From Streptomyces griseocarneus (GTDB taxonomy: Bacteria; Actinomycetota; Actinomycetes; Streptomycetales; Streptomycetaceae): DNA of 64,000 bases. The stretch's first letter is position 1; every line of letters begins with the position of its first letter. Below are positions 47,341 through 55,322 of this stretch, in pieces. The notes beneath the pieces are model-generated. The model was not told the DNA's origin and did no database searches. It saw only the letters and a list, made by a program, of their open reading frames with translations. The DNA is taken from contig PENC01000032.1 of assembly GCA_003674045.1 (NCBI GenBank), positions 1 through 64,000 on the forward strand. Reading direction: 5' to 3'. The position numbers and the translations under genes were made by a program.

Positions 47341-49230
47341 ATGTCCGAAACGCACGTCGCCGCCACCCCGCCCCGCACCACGCTGGTGCACGGTGTCGTC
47401 CGGGAGGCCTCCGTCCCCCCGCTCGCCCCGCCCGTCACCAGCGGTTCCCTCGGGGACCTGCCGTTCGACAACGCCGCCCTCGCCCCCACCGACGTCGTCC
47501 TCAGCCGCAAGCAGCCCGACGGGACGTGGCGCGACGTCACCACCGCGACCTTCGCCGCCGAGGTGCTCGCCGTCGCCAAGGGGCTGATCGCGCACGGGCT
47601 GCGGCCCGGCGACCGGATCGCCATCATGGCGCGCACGAGCTACGAGTGGACGCTGCTGGACTTCGCCGCCTGGGCCGCCGGGCTCGTCGGCGTGCCCGTC
47701 TATCCCACCTCGTCCGCCCATCAGGTCCGCTGGATCCTTGAGGACTCCGGCGCCGTCGCGTGCGCGGTCGAGAGCGCGGAACAGGAACAGCTGGTCGAGG
47801 AGGCGCGGGCCGGGGCACCGGGGTTGGCCCACGTCTGGCGGTTCGACGACGGTGCCATCGGCAAGCTCGTGGCCGCCGGGCGGGGCGTGCCCGCCTCCGC
47901 GGTCACCGAGGCCCGTGCCACCCGTACCCCCGAGGACGTCGCGACCCTCATCTACACCTCGGGCACCACCGGCCGCCCCAAGGGCTGCGTCCTCACCCAC
48001 GCCAACTTCTTCGCCGAGGCGGACAGTTCGGGTGAGCTGCTGCACCCGATGTTCAAGGCGACGTCCAGGGCCCCCGCGGCCACGCTCCTCTTCCTGCCGT
48101 TGTCGCACATCTTCGGCCGGACGGTCGCCGTGAGCTGCATGCGGGCGCGTGTACGGGTCGGCCACGCGCCGTCGATCCGTACGGAGGAACTCCTGGCGGA
48201 CCTCGCGGCCTTCAGGCCGACCTTCCTGCTCGTCATCCCGTATGTGCTGGAGAAGGTCTACAACACCGGCCGCGCCACCGCCGAACGGCTCGGGCGCGCT
48301 GCCGTGTTCGACCGGGCGGCCCGGATCGCCACCCGGTACGGCGAGGCGCAGGAGGCCCGGCGGCACGGCACCGGCAGCGGGCCCGGCCCGGCGCTGCGGG
48401 CGGCGCGCGCCCTGTACGACCCGCTCGTCTACCGCCGCATCCGGGCCGCGCTCGGCGGCCGGGTCCGCTATGTGCTGAGCGGCGGCTCGCCGCTCGGGAA
48501 CCGGCTCGCGGCGTTCTGCGAGGGCGCGGGCATCGAGGTGTTCGAGGGCTACGGCCTGACGGAGACGACGGCCGCCGTCACCATCACCCCGCCGCTGAAG
48601 CCCCGCATCGGTACGGTCGGCTGGCCGCTGCCCGGGGCGGCGGTGCGGATCGCCGACGACGGCGAGGTGCTGCTGCGCGGCGGGCAGGTCTTCTCCGGCT
48701 ACTGGGACGGCGAACGGGGCGAGGCCGTGCCCGCGCCCGCGGTCGGCGAGTGGTTCGCCACCGGGGACCTGGGCGCGCTGGACGAGGACGGCTACCTCAC
48801 CATCACCGGCCGCAAGAAGGAACTGATCGTCACCTCCGGCGGCAAGAACGTCGCCCCCGCCCCGCTGGAGGACCGGCTGCGGGCCCACCCTCTGGTCGAC
48901 CAGTGCGTCGTCGTCGGCGACAACCGCCCGTACGTCGCGGCCCTCGTCACCCTGGAACCGGACGGCCTCGCCCACTGGGCCCGCATGCACGGCAAGTCCG
49001 AACTGCTCAGAGCGGAACTGGCCCGGGACGAGGAACTCCGCGCGGAGCTCCAACTCGCCGTGGACGAGGCGAACTCCTACGTCTCCCGCGCGGAGTCCAT
49101 ACGGCGCTTCACGGTACTGCCGGTCGATTTCACGGAGCGGTCGGGGCACATCACGCCTTCTCTGAAGCTGAAGCGCGCGGCGATAGCCCGCGACTTCGCG
49201 GCGGAGGTGGAAGCCCTGTACGAGAGGTAA
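47341..49230 (+). CDS. fadD: Long-chain acyl-CoA synthetase (FadD-type)
   Basis: A 629-residue adenylate-forming enzyme. The AMP-binding signature is LIYTSGTTGRPKGCVLTH, A5 is VFEGYGLTETTAAVTI, the ATP/motion motif is WFATGDLGALDEDGYLTITGRKKELIVTSGGKNV and the catalytic lysine segment near the end is SLKLKRAAI. It activates fatty acids to acyl-CoA at the membrane. The ATG follows CAGGAG. A hairpin cassette sits immediately downstream. Confidence 0.93.
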   Translation: MSETHVAATPPRTTLVHGVVREASVPPLAPPVTSGSLGDLPFDNAALAPTDVVLSRKQPDGTWRDVTTATFAAEVLAVAKGLIAHGLRPGDRIAIMARTSYEWTLLDFAAWAAGLVGVPVYPTSSAHQVRWILEDSGAVACAVESAEQEQLVEEARAGAPGLAHVWRFDDGAIGKLVAAGRGVPASAVTEARATRTPEDVATLIYTSGTTGRPKGCVLTHANFFAEADSSGELLHPMFKATSRAPAATLLFLPLSHIFGRTVAVSCMRARVRVGHAPSIRTEELLADLAAFRPTFLLVIPYVLEKVYNTGRATAERLGRAAVFDRAARIATRYGEAQEARRHGTGSGPGPALRAARALYDPLVYRRIRAALGGRVRYVLSGGSPLGNRLAAFCEGAGIEVFEGYGLTETTAAVTITPPLKPRIGTVGWPLPGAAVRIADDGEVLLRGGQVFSGYWDGERGEAVPAPAVGEWFATGDLGALDEDGYLTITGRKKELIVTSGGKNVAPAPLEDRLRAHPLVDQCVVVGDNRPYVAALVTLEPDGLAHWARMHGKSELLRAELARDEELRAELQLAVDEANSYVSRAESIRRFTVLPVDFTERSGHITPSLKLKRAAIARDFAAEVEALYER

Positions 49231-49415
49231 CCCACCGGGGGCTCCGCCCCCGGACCCCGTTTCGGTGCGGACCGGTGGGCCGGGCACAACCGGGGGGACG
49301 GGATCCGGGGCGAAGCCCCGGGCTCAAGGGGCGCGGGGAACTGCGCGACAAGCCCCCACCGGCCCGCACTCGCGCGTGGAGCGCAAGACGCAGCCCGGTG
49401 GGCGCAGCCGAAAGC
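49228..49415 (+). repeat. Composite dispersed repeat, copy D, with shared hairpin
   Basis: Starts at the fadD stop with the 19-bp hairpin CCGGGGGC, TCC, GCCCCCGG (49235-49253). Then comes GGACCCCG, GCACAACCGGGG, a CCCCGG/CCGGGG hairpin, GGCGCGGGGAACTGCGCGAC and AGACGCAGCCCGGTGGGCGC. It fills the gap between fadD and the convergent lipase gene. Confidence 0.85.
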
Positions 49416-49422
49416 CGGACGG

Positions 49423-50592
49423 TCAGCAGTTCGTCGGGGCGGGCGCACCCGCAAAGCGCCCGGCCAGCCAGTCGGCAGCCGGCACGGAGCCGGCGATCGC
49501 CCCGGCGACATGCTCACCCAGCAGCATCGGCTGCCACTGCACCGCCACCCCCTTCCCGCACCAGTCCGCCCGCAGCCGCTCGCCCGCCGCGTACGGCACG
49601 AGTTCGTCGATCACGCCGTGGTAGAGGTACACGGGCCGGTCGGGCGCGTGCGAGCCCAGGTTGGACAGGCGCAGGACGCGCTGCCAGTCCGGTTCGTAGA
49701 GCGGGTTCTTGACCGTGACGTCGGAGATGCGCTTGAAGAGGCCGGCGGCGGCCGAGGCGATCACGCAGTTCCGCTTGAGGAAGTCGACGTAGTAGCGGCC
49801 CTGGTCGTTGAGGTAGGAGTCGAGCCGGAGCTCGGGGTAGGCCGCGTTCTGGCCGATGGCGGCCATGAGGACGAGTCCGGCGCCGACGGAGCCGTTGTTG
49901 TAGTCGGCGGTCCTGAGGAGGTCGGCGGGCACCCCTCCGGTGGCCGTGCCCTTGAGGTCGAGCTCGGGGGCGTACGAGTCGTGCAGCTCGGCGGCCCAGC
50001 TGCTCGCGTGGCCGCCCTGGGAGTAGCCCATGATGCCCACGGGCGTGTCCTTGCCGAGCCCGGTCCCGGGCAGCCGCAGCGCGGCGCGGGCCGCGTCGAG
50101 GACGGCGTGGCCCTCGGCCCGGCCGACGATGTACGTGTGGTCGCCCGGCGTGCCGAGACCCTCGTAGTCGGTGACGGCGACGGCCCAGCCGCGCAGGGTG
50201 AGCAGCTGGATGAGGTTGGCCTCCAGCGTCGTCCCGTAGGGGAAGCCCGCGGAGGGGGCGCACTGGTCGGCGAGGCCCACGGTGCCGACGGCGTAGGAGA
50301 CGAGCGGGCGGGGGCCCGTTCTGCCGTCCTGCGGGACGATCACGGTGCCCGAGACGACGTTCGGGGCGCCCTTGGCGGTGGTGGAGCGGTAGGTGATGTG
50401 CCAGGCCTTGGTGTTCGTGGGCTGGCCGGGCAGCGGGTGGAAGGACGTGGGCGCGGAGCTGAGGACGTCTCCCGGGGCGGCCGCCGCCACGTCCCGGGTG
50501 CCGTCCCCGTCGGCCGCGGCGCCCGTACCCGCCAGGCCGAGAGACAGGGCCAGTGCGGTGAGCGCGGACAGTGCTGTGGTGCGCAGCTTCAT
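49423..50592 (-). CDS. Secreted lipase (LIP-family alpha/beta hydrolase)
   Basis: A 389-residue secreted protein with a Sec signal peptide ending near GAAADG. The nucleophile elbow is MGYSQGGHAS with Ser191; HGVIDELVPYAAGERL contains the acid (Asp) and GEHVAGAIAG the histidine region. Secretory lipases (LIP family) degrade long-chain triacylglycerols. GGAGGAG precedes ATG 50592. Two cysteine pairs (LADQCAPS, KRNCVIA, ADWCGKG and the terminal C) suggest disulfides. Confidence 0.88.
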   Translation of the reverse strand: MKLRTTALSALTALALSLGLAGTGAAADGDGTRDVAAAAPGDVLSSAPTSFHPLPGQPTNTKAWHITYRSTTAKGAPNVVSGTVIVPQDGRTGPRPLVSYAVGTVGLADQCAPSAGFPYGTTLEANLIQLLTLRGWAVAVTDYEGLGTPGDHTYIVGRAEGHAVLDAARAALRLPGTGLGKDTPVGIMGYSQGGHASSWAAELHDSYAPELDLKGTATGGVPADLLRTADYNNGSVGAGLVLMAAIGQNAAYPELRLDSYLNDQGRYYVDFLKRNCVIASAAAGLFKRISDVTVKNPLYEPDWQRVLRLSNLGSHAPDRPVYLYHGVIDELVPYAAGERLRADWCGKGVAVQWQPMLLGEHVAGAIAGSVPAADWLAGRFAGAPAPTNC

Positions 50593-50861
50593 GGGCTCCT
50601 CCGACCGTCCAGTGGTGCCGGATCAGTGGGGAGACGGTAGTGACCGACGGGTAAGGAAGGAAGCCTGGCGCGTGGTTTTTTCGGGGTGGCCGGATCGCTC
50701 CGAGGAGGGGCCGGTGATCGAGGGGGCGCGGGAAAGTCACCGAAAATTCACGAACCGCAGGATTCGATCATCTGCGATCAGGGATCCGGTCGTTAGTGAA
50801 CGAAAACGAAAGAAATGGATCGCAGGGAAAAAATGGTGTGAAGAACCAGGGGGCCGGGGCC
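50593..50861. other. Region between lipase and cold-shock gene
   Basis: About 270 bp before the cold-shock gene terminator. The lipase side holds GTAGTGACCGACGGGTAAGG and GTGGTTTTTTCGGG, likely promoter DNA. The middle (50735-50835) is AT-rich for this genome, with GATCATCTGCGATC and GTGAACGAAAACG. I find no convincing gene. Confidence 0.5.
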
Positions 50862-50909
50862 AAAAGGCAGGAGCCCCACCCTCCACCGAAACGGGGAGGG
50901 CAGGGCTCC
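50862..50909 (-). terminator. Terminator of the cold-shock gene
   Basis: A 15-bp stem with two wobble pairs (50870-50884 with 50895-50909) followed on the minus strand by TGCCTTTTG. It lies about 60 nt after the stop codon. Confidence 0.85.
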
Positions 50910-50972
50910 TTGGGTACTGCATCGACCGCGATCGGTCGGGCATGCAACGGCCGGATCAGAAGATCCGGAGCA

Positions 50973-51176
50973 TTACATGGGGGTGACGTTCTCCGCCTGC
51001 GGGCCCTTCGGACCCTGCGTGACGTCGAAGTTGACCTGCTGGTTCTCCTCGAGGGAGCGGAAGCCAGAGGCGTTGATCGCGGAGTAGTGGACGAAGACGT
51101 CGGGGCCCCCGCCGTCCTGGGCGATGAAGCCAAAGCCCTTTTCAGCGTTGAACCACTTCACGGTTCCGGTAGCCAT
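50973..51176 (-). CDS. Cold-shock protein (CspA family)
   Basis: A 67-residue single cold-shock domain: KWFNAEKGFGFIAQDGG is RNP1, DVFVHYSAI is RNP2, and AENVTPM closes the barrel. It is an RNA chaperone. ATG 51176 has the ideal AAGGAGGGCTT site. The 5' leader includes a hairpin region (see 51241-51297). Confidence 0.96.
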   Translation of the reverse strand: MATGTVKWFNAEKGFGFIAQDGGGPDVFVHYSAINASGFRSLEENQQVNFDVTQGPKGPQAENVTPM

Positions 51177-51240
51177 AAGCCCTCCTTGGGCCAAAGGGTT
51201 GCCCTGCTCCAGAACCTGCGAGAAGTCTGAAAACTACAAA

Positions 51241-51297
51241 AGCCTGCGGGGTCACATGCTCCGCAGGCTCTGTACTGCAAGGGAAACCAAACTGCAA
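51241..51297 (-). promoter_or_regulatory. Cold-shock gene promoter and adjoining hairpin
   Basis: On the minus strand TTGCAG (51292-51297), 17 nt, TACAGA (51269-51274) is a plausible housekeeping promoter. A 9-bp inverted repeat AGCCTGCGG/CCGCAGGCT (51241-51249 with 51261-51269) followed by TTTTG lies at or just after the start point. If transcription begins further upstream, the hairpin would be in the leader and look like an intrinsic terminator. Confidence 0.5.
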
Positions 51298-51460
51298 CTT
51301 GCGACGAGCGTAGCACGCAGGGTTCTGACGACGGAAGAGTCGAAGATCACGCTGTCGGATGGTTTTCCGCGCGTTCGGGCCGGAAAAGATCCGGGGTCGG
51401 GCATCGGCCGGGACCGCCCCCGCTCCGGATCTTCCGGGGCCGCAGGGCTAGCCTCCGGAT

Positions 51461-52336
51461 GTGGACAATTCATCCTCGGAGTCAGCCTCGGACCGACACG
51501 GCGGCCGCCCCCGCGTCGGTCACATCCAGTTCCTCAACTGTCTGCCCCTCTACTGGGGGCTCGCCCGGACGGGCACGCTGCTCGACCTGGAGCTCACCAA
51601 GGACACCCCGGAGAAGCTCAGCGAGCGCCTGATCCGCGGTGACCTGGACATCGGCCCGGTCACCCTCGTGGAGTTCCTGCGCCACGCGGACGAGCTGGTC
51701 GCCCTTCCCGACATCGCGGTCGGCTGCGACGGCCCCGTCATGTCCTGCGTGATCGTCTCGCAGGTGCCGCTGGAGGAGCTGGACGGCGCGCGGGTCGCGC
51801 TCGGCTCCACCTCGCGCACCTCCGTACGGCTGGCGCAGCTGCTGCTGGCGGAGCGGCACGGCGTGCGGCCGGACTACTACACCTGCCCGCCGGACCTGAG
51901 CTTGATGATGCAGGAGGCGCAGGCCGCCGTGCTGATCGGGGACGCCGCGCTGCGTGCCTCGCTGCACGACGCCCCGCGGCTCGGCCTGGAGGTCCACGAC
52001 CTGGGACAGATGTGGAAGGACTGGACGGGCCTGCCGTTCGTCTTCGCCGTATGGGCCGTGCGGAAGGACTACCTGGCCCGGGTGCCGGATCTGGTCGCCG
52101 AGGTGCACCAGGCGTTCCTGGAGTCCCGTGACGTCTCCCTGGACGAGGTCGGCAAGGTCGCCGAGCAGGCGGCGCGCTGGGAGGCCTTCGACGCGGAGCT
52201 GCTGGAGCGCTACTTCACGACGCTCGACTTCCGCTTCGGCGCGGACCAGCTCGCGGGCGTGACCGAGTTCGCCCGGCGCACCGGCCCGACCACGGGCTTC
52301 CCCTCCGACGTGCGCGTGGAACTGCTGAAGCCCTGA
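51461..52336 (+). CDS. mqnA: Chorismate dehydratase MqnA
   Basis: A 291-residue periplasmic-binding-fold enzyme acting in the cytosol. It converts chorismate to 3-enolpyruvylbenzoate, the entry of the futalosine menaquinone route. Typical segments: VGHIQFLNCLPLYWGL, LDIGPVTLVEFLRHAD, ALGSTSRTSVRLAQLLL, VLIGDAAL and DLGQMWKDWTGLPFVFAVWAV. TAGCCT (51449-51454) lies 6 nt before GTG 51461, so the message may be leaderless. mqnB and mqnD are not in the window. Confidence 0.95.
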   Translation: MDNSSSESASDRHGGRPRVGHIQFLNCLPLYWGLARTGTLLDLELTKDTPEKLSERLIRGDLDIGPVTLVEFLRHADELVALPDIAVGCDGPVMSCVIVSQVPLEELDGARVALGSTSRTSVRLAQLLLAERHGVRPDYYTCPPDLSLMMQEAQAAVLIGDAALRASLHDAPRLGLEVHDLGQMWKDWTGLPFVFAVWAVRKDYLARVPDLVAEVHQAFLESRDVSLDEVGKVAEQAARWEAFDAELLERYFTTLDFRFGADQLAGVTEFARRTGPTTGFPSDVRVELLKP

Positions 52337-52385
52337 CTCCGGGGCTTGCCGGGATCAGGGCTTCAGGGAGGGATCGAAAAGGGGG

Positions 52386-52414
52386 CGGGCCCCGGTGGAA
52401 CGGGCCGGGGCCCG
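52386..52414. terminator. Hairpin between mqnA and the esterase gene
   Basis: A 10-bp perfect stem (CGGGCCCCGG with CCGGGGCCCG), GC only, no T-run. It lies between two convergent genes. Confidence 0.55.
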
Positions 52415-52452
52415 GCCGTCATCCGGAGGAGCGGCCGGGGATCAGCCGGGGA

Positions 52453-53559
52453 TCAGGGGGCCGGAACGGGGCCCGACATCTGCTCGCTGATCCAGGAGAT
52501 GCTGCCGGCGCCCATGCCCTCGACGTAGGTCTTGGCGTTGTGCTCGCCGCCCTGGATCACTTGCAGGCGGGTGTGGACCGGCCCCTTGTTGCCGTACGTC
52601 TTGATGAACTGGTCCACCTTCGGGATGACGCTTTTCTCCTTCGTGCCGTACTGGAAGGCGAGGTAGACGTCCGGGCCGCCCTTGGCGATCAGGTCCTTGG
52701 CCAGCAGCTCGGGGTTGTTCGCGTTCTTCTCCTGCTCGTGGCCCTTCCACAGCGGGGAGTCCGGGACGATGTCCGGGCCGGAGGCGATCACGGCCTTGAA
52801 CTGGTCCGGGTGCTTGAGCACGGCCTTCAGGCCGGAGAAGCCGCCGGAGGAGGAGCCCATGAAGGCCCAGCCGTCGCGCGACTTGATCGTCCGGAAGTTC
52901 TCCTTCATCAGCTGCGGCACGTCCTCGGTGAGCCAGGTGCCCATCTTCGGCTGGCCCGGGATGTCACTGCCGTCCCAGTAGAGCCCGCCGTCGTCCGGCT
53001 TCGGGTTGAGGACCGGCATCGCGAGGATGAAGGGCTTGCTCTTGCCCTCGGAGTACCACTTGGAGATCGACGACTCCAGCTTGAGGTTGTCGTCCATCCA
53101 GTAGTTGGAGGGGAAGCCGGGGCCGCCGGGGAGCGCGATCAGCACGGGGAAGCCGCTCTTGGCGAACTTCGGGTCCTCGTACTCCTTGGGCGCCCACACC
53201 CAGACCTTGCCCGTGAAGCCGGACTTCTTGCCCGCGTAGGTGGTGACCGCGACGTGCGTGCCGTTGCCCAGCGTGCTGGCGATCTTGAAGCCGGCGTCCG
53301 GTCCCGTCGGCATCGACATCGGGGAATTGGCGTCCGCCTCCCCGCCGGTCCCGCCGGCCTGCCCGCCGCCGCTCGGCACCTGGCCGAAGCTGACGGACTT
53401 GCCCTTGTCCGTGAAAGGCGGGATCTCGAAATAGGCCATGACCTGCCAGGCGATCACGCCGAGCACGGCTATGGAGGCCACCGAGAGGATCCACCGTTTG
53501 GCGCGGGAAGCGCGGCGGTGTCCCTGGGACCGGTAGGCCCCATTGGCTGAGTGCGTCAT
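52453..53559 (-). CDS. Membrane-anchored esterase (antigen 85/esterase D-like)
   Basis: A 368-residue protein with a basic N-tail, one membrane segment (WILSVASIAVLGVIAWQVM, about residues 23-41) and an extracytoplasmic alpha/beta hydrolase. The nucleophile elbow is AFMGSSSGGFSGLKAV; the acid and histidine lie in the C-terminal part (QVIQGGEHN). It resembles S-formylglutathione hydrolase/antigen 85-type putative esterases. GGAG is 8 nt before ATG 53559. Substrate unknown; the Gly-rich region after the anchor is a spacer. Confidence 0.85.
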   Translation of the reverse strand: MTHSANGAYRSQGHRRASRAKRWILSVASIAVLGVIAWQVMAYFEIPPFTDKGKSVSFGQVPSGGGQAGGTGGEADANSPMSMPTGPDAGFKIASTLGNGTHVAVTTYAGKKSGFTGKVWVWAPKEYEDPKFAKSGFPVLIALPGGPGFPSNYWMDDNLKLESSISKWYSEGKSKPFILAMPVLNPKPDDGGLYWDGSDIPGQPKMGTWLTEDVPQLMKENFRTIKSRDGWAFMGSSSGGFSGLKAVLKHPDQFKAVIASGPDIVPDSPLWKGHEQEKNANNPELLAKDLIAKGGPDVYLAFQYGTKEKSVIPKVDQFIKTYGNKGPVHTRLQVIQGGEHNAKTYVEGMGAGSISWISEQMSGPVPAP

Positions 53560-53723
53560 CGCGTCGCTCCGGATGATGCTGCTGCCCCGAAGGACATGAC
53601 GGTTTGTTCCGACCGGATGGATGGGCAAATCTGGCCAGGGGGTTCCTGGGACACCCCGTGAATTGAGTCATAGGCGGGAAACCGAAGGTCGCCGGACCCC
53701 CGGCGGGGGAGGCGAACGAGCCG

Positions 53724-55235
53724 ATGCAGTCACTGGGCCCGGAGGATCCGCAGGTCATCGGCGCGTACCGGCTTCTGGGGCGGCTCGGGGCGGGCGGCAT
53801 GGGCCGGGTGTACCTGGGCCGCAGCGCGGGTGGCCGCACGGTCGCCGTCAAGGTCGTGCATCCGCAGTTCGCCCGCGACGAGCGCTTTCGGCAGCGTTTC
53901 CGGCGCGAGGTCGCGGCCGCGCGCCGGGTGACCGGGGACACCGGGCCGGACGGACGGCAGTGGACCGCGCCCGTCCTCGACGCCGACCCCGACGCGCCCG
54001 TCCCCTGGGTCGCCACCGGCTACGTCGCCGGGCCTTCCCTCACCGAGGCCGTCCAGGACGGCGGTGCCCTGCCCGGGCCGGCCGTCCGCGCGCTGGGCGC
54101 GGGCCTCGCGGAGGCGCTGGTGGCCGTGCACGCGCTGGGCCTGGTGCACCGGGACATCAAACCGTCGAACGTGCTGCTCGCCCTCGACGGCCCGCGTCTG
54201 ATCGACTTCGGTATCGCGCGGGCCTCCGACGCGACGGCCGCCCTGACCGAGACGGGCGTCTCCATCGGCTCACCCGGCTATATGGCGCCCGAGCAGATCC
54301 TCGGCGCCGAGGTGACGGGCGCGGTCGACGTCTTCTCCTTCGGCGCCGTCCTCGCGTACGCGGCCACGGGCCACCCGCCCTTCCCCGGCGACAACTCGGC
54401 GGGGCTCCTCTACCGCGTCGTCCACGAGCCGCCCGTACTCGGTCCCGGGCTGACCGGCCCGCTGCGCGCCCTCGTCGAATCCTGCCTGGCGAAGTCCCCG
54501 GCAGCGCGCCCGCACGTCACGGACCTGGCCGGTGCGCTCGCCCCCGCGGGCGGCGCGCGGGAACTGGTCGCGGCGGGGTGGCTGCCGCCCGCGGTGCTGG
54601 AGGAGGTGGGCAGGCGGGCGGTGGAGCTCCTGGACCTGGAACCGGAGGGGTACCGCGCCCCGTCAGGGGCGCGGGGAACTGCGCGATCAGCCCCCACTGA
54701 CCCGCAGTCGCCCACCGAGACCGCGAGGCACCCCGGTGGGCGCGGCCCGGGCAGGAAACGGAACCGCACCGTCGTGGCGGCGGCCGTCGCCGCGGCCCTC
54801 GCAGTCGCCGCGGCAGTCGCGCTGACGCTTATGCCCGATGACGGCTCACCGCCCAGGACGGAGACCACAGCCACCCCCACCGCCGTCCCCGAAGGCTTCC
54901 TCGGGACCTGGGCCGGTGACGTCCGGCAGTCCGACGGCACGCCCAACGGCACCATGACCGCCGTCGTCACCCCGGGCACGCGCGGCGCCTACGTGGTCCG
55001 TACGACCTATTCCGCGCTCAACGTCCTGGAGTGCCACAGCAAGGCCAAGCTGCTCGCGGCCACCGCCACCGAGCTCGCGCTGGAGGAGGTCAGCGACGGG
55101 ACGCCCACGCTCGGCTGCACGGGCACCGCCGCGCGGATCACGTTCACGCTCGCCGGCGGCGGACGGCTCGCCTATGCCTCGGACGACGCGGCGGGCGGCA
55201 AGCCCACGGCCACGCTCACCAGGAATACCGGCTGA
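53724..55235 (+). CDS. Membrane Ser/Thr protein kinase
   Basis: A 503-residue bacterial (Pkn-type) kinase. The glycine loop is LGAGGMGRVY (21-30), the ATP lysine Lys43 (AVKVV), the catalytic loop HRDIKPSN (142-149), DFG (161-163) and SPGYMAPE (183-190). Residues about 350-370 span the membrane and the C-terminal 120 residues form a small extracytoplasmic sensor with two cysteines (ECHSK, LGCTG). The linker at about 309-343 is encoded by a copy of the dispersed intergenic repeat, read in frame. The signal it senses is unknown. ATG 53724 follows GGGGGAGG. Confidence 0.92.
   Translation: MQSLGPEDPQVIGAYRLLGRLGAGGMGRVYLGRSAGGRTVAVKVVHPQFARDERFRQRFRREVAAARRVTGDTGPDGRQWTAPVLDADPDAPVPWVATGYVAGPSLTEAVQDGGALPGPAVRALGAGLAEALVAVHALGLVHRDIKPSNVLLALDGPRLIDFGIARASDATAALTETGVSIGSPGYMAPEQILGAEVTGAVDVFSFGAVLAYAATGHPPFPGDNSAGLLYRVVHEPPVLGPGLTGPLRALVESCLAKSPAARPHVTDLAGALAPAGGARELVAAGWLPPAVLEEVGRRAVELLDLEPEGYRAPSGARGTARSAPTDPQSPTETARHPGGRGPGRKRNRTVVAAAVAAALAVAAAVALTLMPDDGSPPRTETTATPTAVPEGFLGTWAGDVRQSDGTPNGTMTAVVTPGTRGAYVVRTTYSALNVLECHSKAKLLAATATELALEEVSDGTPTLGCTGTAARITFTLAGGGRLAYASDDAAGGKPTATLTRNTG
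54648..54745 (+). repeat. Composite dispersed repeat, copy E, inside the kinase gene
   Basis: GCCCCGTCAGGGGCGCGGGG then AACTGCGCGATCAGCCCCCA, then GACCCGCAGTCGCC and CACCCCGGTGGGCGCG. The blocks are the same and in the same order as in copies A, C and D, but here lie in coding sequence and encode the juxtamembrane linker. Confidence 0.9.
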
Positions 55236-55322
55236 GCGGACGAAAGACGGTCGGCCGCAGCCGCCCGGAGCCGCTGGCGTAGGCTGGCTCGGTCTGTCAA
55301 ACCCCCTCCGAAGGGACGCCCG

